Positions 59,582 through 64,000 of a stretch of 64,000 nucleotides of DNA are shown here, piece by piece. Source of the DNA: JBCBJX01 sp964342855 (GTDB lineage: Bacteria > Pseudomonadota > Alphaproteobacteria > Caulobacterales > Parvularculaceae); contig CAYFIB010000006.1 of NCBI GenBank assembly GCA_964342855.1, forward strand, positions 1-64,000, read 5' to 3'. Position numbers and translations under genes: made by a program. Position 1 is the stretch's first letter; every line of letters starts with the position of its first letter. The notes under the pieces are model-generated. The model was not told the origin of the DNA, ran no database searches, and was given only the letters and a program-made list of their open reading frames with translations.

Positions 59582-59933
59582 CATCATTCTCCTTTGACTG
59601 AAGGTCGGCGAGATAGGCTTCAAGTCGGTCGAGCCGCCCTTCCCAGAGGGCGCGCTGATCGGCGATCCAGTCCTGCGCGCCCGCGAGCGCGTCCGATTTG
59701 ATCTCGCACGTCCGCACCCGCCCTTCCTTGCGGGAGACGACGATACCTCCCTCCTCCAGAACCTTGATGTGCTGAAGAAAGGAGGGGAGCGCCATGTCGA
59801 ACGGGTCGGCGAGGTCTTTCACGGACGCTGGCCCCCGCGCGAGGCGCTGGACCACGGCGCGGCGCGTCGGGTCCGCGAGCGCCCGGAAAACGCCGTCGAG
59901 ATGGGTGTCGGTCACATGCGATTGGTTAGGCAT
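59574..59933 (-). CDS. ArsR-family winged-helix regulator
   Basis: 119 residues. ArsR/SmtB-type winged helix: DGVFRALADPTRRAVVQRLARGPASVKDLADPFDMALPSFLQHIKVLEEGGIVVSRKEGRVRTCEI. No Cys pair, so no metal site; this branch (with SRPBCC partners) is common in proteobacteria. First gene of arsR followed by the three SRPBCC genes, with coupled overlaps. Probable autoregulation via repeats at its start. Confidence 0.9.
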   Translation of the reverse strand: MPNQSHVTDTHLDGVFRALADPTRRAVVQRLARGPASVKDLADPFDMALPSFLQHIKVLEEGGIVVSRKEGRVRTCEIKSDALAGAQDWIADQRALWEGRLDRLEAYLADLQSKENDDD

Positions 59934-59983
59934 TCGCCTAGGTATTCACGCTGACGCCCTCCCGTCAATAACAGTTAGGTATT
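59927..59983. promoter_or_regulatory. Candidate operator at the arsR start
   Basis: TAGGC (59927-59931) and GCCTA (59936-59940) form a dyad across the start codon, and TAGGTATT occurs as a direct repeat at 59939-59946 and 59976-59983, the second in the promoter region of the minus-strand unit. The arrangement suits ArsR autoregulation. The divergent gene at 60075 could share it. Confidence 0.5.
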
Positions 59984-60074
59984 TTTCTTAGTTTTGCATC
60001 GCGCGCGCCTGCGACGCGACAGGCGTACCCTTAACCGTTATAAAGACCCCGAAGATCGGCCTCGGGGGCGGACC

Positions 60075-61529
60075 ATGTGGCGTCAGGCGCTTGAAAATCT
60101 GAAATCGCTGTTCCCGTCCTCCGGCGGCGTCGGCGAGATCATCGATACCGGCGAGGCGAGCCGCGCGAAGCGCTCCTATTGCCGGGTCGAGCTGGAAGCC
60201 GACGGCTTCACGGACGCCGCAAGCCGCCCGATCCTCAGCCGCAAATCTGCCGACCGCCATTGCGCGACGCCGGACTGGGCGCGCGAAGCGCTCGCTTTCG
60301 ACGTGCGCAACTGGCGGAGCGAAATCCTGAAGTTCGGCGCGATGCGCTCGCGCCGGTGGACGATCGGGCTCGGCCTCGCCGCGGCTCTCTCGACGGTCTT
60401 CTGGATTTTGCTCCTCGACGTCGCGCACGCGAGCCTCGACGCGGACGGCGGCGCGCCCGGGCCGATCGGCATGACGGGCTGGATCACCCTTGCCGGGCTT
60501 CACACCCTCATCTGCATGGGCGTCGCCTCGAAGTTCTTCGATGACGACTTCAAGCCCGGTACGAAAGCGAAACTCTGGATCGATGCGGTTCACGAATCGG
60601 CCGTCATCCGCGGCGGCGTGCAGCGCGCTCTCGATACGGAGTTGCTGGATCGCATCCGCGACGCCGCGAGCAACGCCGCGCCCGCCGCGCCCGATCAGGA
60701 CACGCAGGGCCAGAACGACCCGAAAGACGAGCTGACCCTGACGCTCGATCTCTGGCGCATCGCCGAGCGCGGCTTCCGCAACATCGTGTTTCGCTACGAC
60801 GCGTTCCGTCAGGTGACGCGGTTCGCCGTCGGCACGCGCGGGGGCGAAGCGGCCTCGCGGGACATGCTGGTTCTGCTTCCGCTCACGGGCCTTGTCGCCT
60901 TCGCCCTCGATACGCTGCGCCAGCGCGGCGAATTTTCTCTTCTGTACGATGGCGATCTTGCAAGCGGCGACGCGCGCGGGGTCATCGTCTTCACCGCACT
61001 GATGATCGGCGCGGTCGCCGCGACGCTGATGCGCCTGGAATTTCATCGCCGGGCGAAGCGTTACGCAAATCAGTATCTGCTCGCTCTTTCCTCCGGTTAT
61101 CTCGACGCTCTTCCCGGCCGTAGCCGCCTTTCAGGCGATGTCTGCCGACCGAACCCGGGGCCGAGCCCCAATGGCCGCCACGAAGTCGCGCGCGGCGCGC
61201 CGGAGATCGAGCGCATCAAGCGCGAGGTGGCGGCGGACCTCAATCATGCGCCCGCGAGCGTCGTCGAGCAGGTGCTCGGCGCCTATGACAGCGTGGCGCG
61301 TCGCAAGCTCTCGGATTTCGACCAGACCGACGCCATCCGCGACGGTTATCAGGCGCTGCAGCGGCGCGTGCGCGTCTCCGGCGGCTTTTCATCGGAGGCG
61401 TCGCCGGAGACCGTTGCACCAGGCGAGCCGCAACCGAAATGGCGCGCGAAACCGGAAGGGCCGGAAGCCATCGGCGTGCGCTTCGACGCCGCGCCCGCGG
61501 GCTTCCGGTATTTCGATCCGACGCCCTGA
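60075..61529 (+). CDS. Unknown four-helix membrane protein
   Basis: 484 residues. Cytoplasmic N-terminus (about 1-95), transmembrane helices about 98-120 and 135-158, a long middle segment of about 110 residues with HESAVIRGGVQRALDTELLDRI and a low-complexity stretch AASNAAPAAPDQDTQGQND, two more helices about 265-285 and 305-325, and a soluble C-terminal part rich in charge with a proline end (GFRYFDPTP). No known domain recognised. ATG 60075 follows GGGGGCGG. The convergent lpxR stop is 6 bases away. Function unknown. Confidence 0.7.
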   Translation: MWRQALENLKSLFPSSGGVGEIIDTGEASRAKRSYCRVELEADGFTDAASRPILSRKSADRHCATPDWAREALAFDVRNWRSEILKFGAMRSRRWTIGLGLAAALSTVFWILLLDVAHASLDADGGAPGPIGMTGWITLAGLHTLICMGVASKFFDDDFKPGTKAKLWIDAVHESAVIRGGVQRALDTELLDRIRDAASNAAPAAPDQDTQGQNDPKDELTLTLDLWRIAERGFRNIVFRYDAFRQVTRFAVGTRGGEAASRDMLVLLPLTGLVAFALDTLRQRGEFSLLYDGDLASGDARGVIVFTALMIGAVAATLMRLEFHRRAKRYANQYLLALSSGYLDALPGRSRLSGDVCRPNPGPSPNGRHEVARGAPEIERIKREVAADLNHAPASVVEQVLGAYDSVARRKLSDFDQTDAIRDGYQALQRRVRVSGGFSSEASPETVAPGEPQPKWRAKPEGPEAIGVRFDAAPAGFRYFDPTP

Positions 61530-61535
61530 AGCGAT

Positions 61536-62738
61536 CTAGAGCGCGACCTGCACCGTGATCGCGCCGAAGCGGTCCGGGCTCAACTGCGCGAAAAATTCCT
61601 TGGACCGATAAACCAGCGTCGCCGCCGTCTGCACGCGACCGAGCTGAATCGCGGCGCCCGCCTGCGCGTCGAACACGAAGGTGCGTTTCTCAACGCTCGG
61701 CGAGTCCGGATCAAACGTGTTGCCGTCAAGGAAGAGGTTCCGCCCGACCCCGCGCACGTCAGCGCCCGCGAAGACGTACCAGTTGAAGCCGTCCGGATCC
61801 GGAAGGAAAAAGCTCGCGCCGCCAAGGGCCGGCCGCACGCGCGGCGGTCCGTAGTCGAGATCCAGCTTGTCGCCGATGCGGATGGTCCCGCCCACGCGCC
61901 CGTTGATGGCGACATTGCCGAGCGTGCCCCCGACATGGGGCTCGAAGCTCGCCTGCAGCGGCCCGACGCGCGGCGATGTCCACAGACCGACGCGGCGCTC
62001 GTAAATGAGCTCCACGCCGGGTTCGTTGTCGAGCTGGAAGTCCCAGCCGTTCACTGGGCTGTCGCCGATGACGCGGTGAAACTGGTTCTGCACTTCGTCG
62101 CCGAAAGCCGCGGGCCCGACCACGCCGAGATTGACCTGAAACGTGTCGAGCGTGACCCGGTCTTTCCGCCGGCGCTCCACCACCCACGTCACGCCGCCAT
62201 AAAGCCAACCGGCGTACGGACGATCGTCCGGGTCCGGAACCGCCGCGCTCGTTTCACGCGGCGTGAAGATCGACTGACCGAAATGGTAGCCGCGGCGCAC
62301 GAAGACGGGATTTCGCGGCAGCTCGATGCCCGCTTGCGTCGGAAGGATCGCTTTGGCGTTATTGAGGTTGAACGGGCCGAGGCCGATGCGGCTCACGCGA
62401 TTGCCGATCGCGTACGGCGCGAAGCGGCGCAGTTTCGGGCCGCCCATCCAGCTGACCCGGAAGCCGTTGGTGTAGTTTCGGTCCGTACCCGCCAACGCGT
62501 CATTCTCGAAAACGAACGAGAAGGTGCCCTCGGCGTTGAAGAGGCGCGCACGGTTGGCGTAGCCGCTGCCGTCGGCCTCCTCTTCCCTATACGCCGCCGC
62601 CGAAGGCGCCTTGATCGACGTCGCGATGGCGAGAACCGGCCCCGCTTCCGCACCGGAGGCGGCGAACCGCGTCTGCGCGGCGACCGGCGCCGTTGTTGAA
62701 ATGACCGCCGCAATGGCGAGTGCTGAAAGGCGTTTCAT
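61536..62738 (-). CDS. lpxR: LpxR-family lipid A 3'-O-deacylase
   Basis: 400 residues: a Sec signal (MKRLSALAIAAVISTTAPVAAQ), an extension of about 45 residues, then a 12-stranded barrel of the LpxR (DUF2219) family. Landmarks: FVFENDALAGTDRNYTNGFRVSW (catalytic Asn79-Asp80 and the Thr/Asn turn), DDRPYAGWLYGGV, and DEVQNQFHRVIGDSPVNGW, which carries the catalytic His. Removes the 3' acyloxyacyl chain of lipid A in the outer membrane. 186 bases divergent from msrA. Confidence 0.9.
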   Translation of the reverse strand: MKRLSALAIAAVISTTAPVAAQTRFAASGAEAGPVLAIATSIKAPSAAAYREEEADGSGYANRARLFNAEGTFSFVFENDALAGTDRNYTNGFRVSWMGGPKLRRFAPYAIGNRVSRIGLGPFNLNNAKAILPTQAGIELPRNPVFVRRGYHFGQSIFTPRETSAAVPDPDDRPYAGWLYGGVTWVVERRRKDRVTLDTFQVNLGVVGPAAFGDEVQNQFHRVIGDSPVNGWDFQLDNEPGVELIYERRVGLWTSPRVGPLQASFEPHVGGTLGNVAINGRVGGTIRIGDKLDLDYGPPRVRPALGGASFFLPDPDGFNWYVFAGADVRGVGRNLFLDGNTFDPDSPSVEKRTFVFDAQAGAAIQLGRVQTAATLVYRSKEFFAQLSPDRFGAITVQVAL

Positions 62739-62924
62739 GTCGCAATCCCCAACCCGCGACGCGCCTTCGAGAATCCATCGCGCCGCTGACTGAGGCCGAA
62801 ATGTGGTCGAGGCCTGACGGTTCGAAGACCCTGACAGTCGCCATCACGCGGGTTTGAGTAAGCGTGGTTTGGCTCGTGAGGCGTTCTAGGTCACGTCGGG
62901 CCGAGGCTTTCAGGAGACCACATC

Positions 62925-63515
62925 GTGCGCCACGCGTTGCTATCCCTCTCGTTTTCCTTCGCCGCCCTGCTGAATGGCGGCGCGCACGCCGGCGAGCCGC
63001 AGACCGCCGTTTTCGCGGGCGGTTGCTTCTGGTGCGTTGAAGCGGACTTCGACAAGCTGGACGGCGTTCTCGCGACGACGTCCGGCTTCGCGGGCGGCTC
63101 GGTCGAGGACCCGAGCTACAAGCAAGTGACGCGCGGCGGGACCGGCCATCTGGAGGTGGTCGAGATCACGTACGATCCGGATATCGTCAGTTTTCGCACC
63201 TTGGCCGACTATCTGCTCCGCCATGTCGACCCGACGGATGATGGCGGCCAGTTCTGCGATCGCGGCGACAGCTATCGGACGGCGATTTTCTATTCGTCCG
63301 AAACCGAAAAATCAGACGCCGAGGCGGCGCTCTCCAGCGCGTCTGATGCCCTCGGCCAGAAAGTCGTCACCCGCGCCATCAAACTCGACGCTTTTTATCC
63401 GGCTGAAGAGTATCATCAGGATTACTACAAGAAGAGCCCGCTTCAGTACGCTTATTATCGCCGATCCTGCGGTCGGGACCGGCGCGTCGAAGCCGTCTGG
63501 AGCGCCGCGTCCTAA
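62925..63515 (+). CDS. msrA: Exported peptide-methionine (S)-S-oxide reductase
   Basis: 196 residues: a signal (MRHALLSLSFSFAALLNGGAHA), then MsrA with GGCFWC (catalytic Cys34, Cys37 nearby), YKQVTRGGTGHLEVVEITYDPDIVSF, HVDPTDDGGQFCDRGDSYRTAIFY. The third Cys in RRSCGRDRR at the C-terminus could act as resolving Cys. A GTG start at 62925 with AGGAGA upstream. Export is the less usual form of MsrA; it would repair oxidised envelope proteins. Its stop overlaps the convergent aguA stop by 4 bases. Confidence 0.92.
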   Translation: MRHALLSLSFSFAALLNGGAHAGEPQTAVFAGGCFWCVEADFDKLDGVLATTSGFAGGSVEDPSYKQVTRGGTGHLEVVEITYDPDIVSFRTLADYLLRHVDPTDDGGQFCDRGDSYRTAIFYSSETEKSDAEAALSSASDALGQKVVTRAIKLDAFYPAEEYHQDYYKKSPLQYAYYRRSCGRDRRVEAVWSAAS

Positions 63516-64000
63516 ACCTTCGGCCGCTGCTGCGTGATGCAGTGGAAGGAGCCGCCGCCGCTCAGGATGTGGTGAGAGGGGAGAAGCGCGCCGGAAGCGC
63601 GAGGCCCCTCGTCCATCAGCAGGTCGAACGCCTCTTCCGCGGCGGTTTCGTCGCCGCCCGCCTCCACATAGTGCGGGGCGACGAGCGCGCCGTTCCCGAT
63701 GAGGAAGTTCATGTGGCTCGCCGCCGCCGGTTCGCCGTCGATCTCGATAAGACCCGGCGACGGGATTTCAATGATCTCCAACGTGCGGCCGCCCGCATCG
63801 ACAGCGCCTTTCAGCGCCGCCTTGATCGCGGCGTAGACGTCCCGGTTCGGATCATCATCGCCGGTCGGGCGCTGGATAACCACGCGGCCGGGCGCGAGGA
63901 ACCGCGCGAGGTTGTCCACATGGCCGTCCGTATGGTCCCCGGCAAGGCCTTCATCGAGCCAGAGCACGCGCTCCACGCCAAGCGCTTCGCGCAGCGCCGC
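63512..64000 (-). CDS. aguA: Agmatine deiminase, C-terminal part (5' end outside window)
   Basis: At least 162 codons, open to the right edge (the last in-frame codons there read AALREALGVERVLWL). Guanidine-deiminase fold: WLDEGLAGDHTDGHVDNLARF (catalytic His and Asp), NPNRDVYAAIK in place of the usual stretch, AASHMNFLIGNGALVAPHYVEAGGDETAAEEAF, and GGGSFHCITQQ with the nucleophile Cys near the end. Converts agmatine to N-carbamoylputrescine, a second route to putrescine next to the ornithine route at 54353. The N-terminal half and any partner are outside the window. Confidence 0.92.
   Translation of the reverse strand, partial: AALREALGVERVLWLDEGLAGDHTDGHVDNLARFLAPGRVVIQRPTGDDDPNRDVYAAIKAALKGAVDAGGRTLEIIEIPSPGLIEIDGEPAAASHMNFLIGNGALVAPHYVEAGGDETAAEEAFDLLMDEGPRASGALLPSHHILSGGGSFHCITQQRPKV

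Noticed and set aside
59988..61046. 352-codon minus-strand frame under the unknown membrane gene
   Set aside because: The plus frame has a ribosome site and membrane helices; the minus frame is Arg/Asp/His-rich with no hydrophobic core.

Overview
The window is high-GC chromosomal DNA, almost certainly from an alphaproteobacterium. The evidence is a ruvCAB-ybgC / tolQRAB-pal neighbourhood, a zapA - 6S RNA - 5-formyl-THF cyclo-ligase neighbourhood, gap-pgk-class I fba, a Coq4-type ubiquinone gene, a stand-alone MetH N-terminal module, and many ATGA-overlapping operons. LpxR, a DUF5916/CBM9 protein and several beta-barrels would suit the Parvularculaceae/Hyphomonadaceae side of the class, but the sequence alone does not fix the family. 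I saw no tRNA, rRNA, CRISPR array, transposase or integrase.

Left part (1-13300): pal (cut by the edge), tolB, tolA, tolR and tolQ on the minus strand, then about 5.9 kb of mostly plus-strand genes, then ybgC, an immunity-like gene, ruvB, ruvA and ruvC, again minus. The 5.9 kb holds an outer-membrane barrel, a PepSY membrane protein, a Crp/Fnr regulator, a DUF2892 + rhodanese pair, and the glutathione-dependent formaldehyde pathway (class III alcohol dehydrogenase and S-formylglutathione hydrolase) with an unrelated small gene between the last two. It separates ybgC from tolQ, which are usually neighbours.

Middle (13300-45100): a diguanylate cyclase, a Sel1 protein, thiE, coq4 and glycolytic fba-pgk-gap. 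The fba gene is crossed by an artificial 100-N gap whose flanks are identical. Then come DUF4164-zapA, a hybrid kinase, 6S RNA, fthC, a YmdB phosphodiesterase, a secreted truncated haemoglobin with a DUF3034 protein, a HAMP/PAS kinase, a cupredoxin, a dienelactone-hydrolase/HxlR pair with a clear operator, yebC, a DUF4430-DUF6580 pair, efp, a large DUF5916 protein, a kdsB-vanZ-galE operon, a phosphatase, a methyltransferase, argE and yceI.

Right part (45100-64000): a large double-receiver hybrid kinase, a split-MetH homocysteine methyltransferase with a palindromic operator, a GST and a PAN-domain protein. An AT-richer islet follows with a proteasome-beta/HslV-like hydrolase gene broken by a frameshift in an A8 run and coupled to a 51-residue acidic protein. 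Then a double-FKBP lipoprotein, a polyamine cluster (ornithine decarboxylase behind a hairpin leader, speD, speE, a deoxyhypusine-synthase-like enzyme), an ArsR/SRPBCC array with a gene remnant, an unknown four-helix membrane protein, LpxR, secreted MsrA and the C-terminal part of agmatine deiminase.

The most novel candidate is the islet at 51180-52667. The polyamine leader plus DHS-like gene, the DUF4430-DUF6580 pair and the two immunity-like genes inside housekeeping operons come next.
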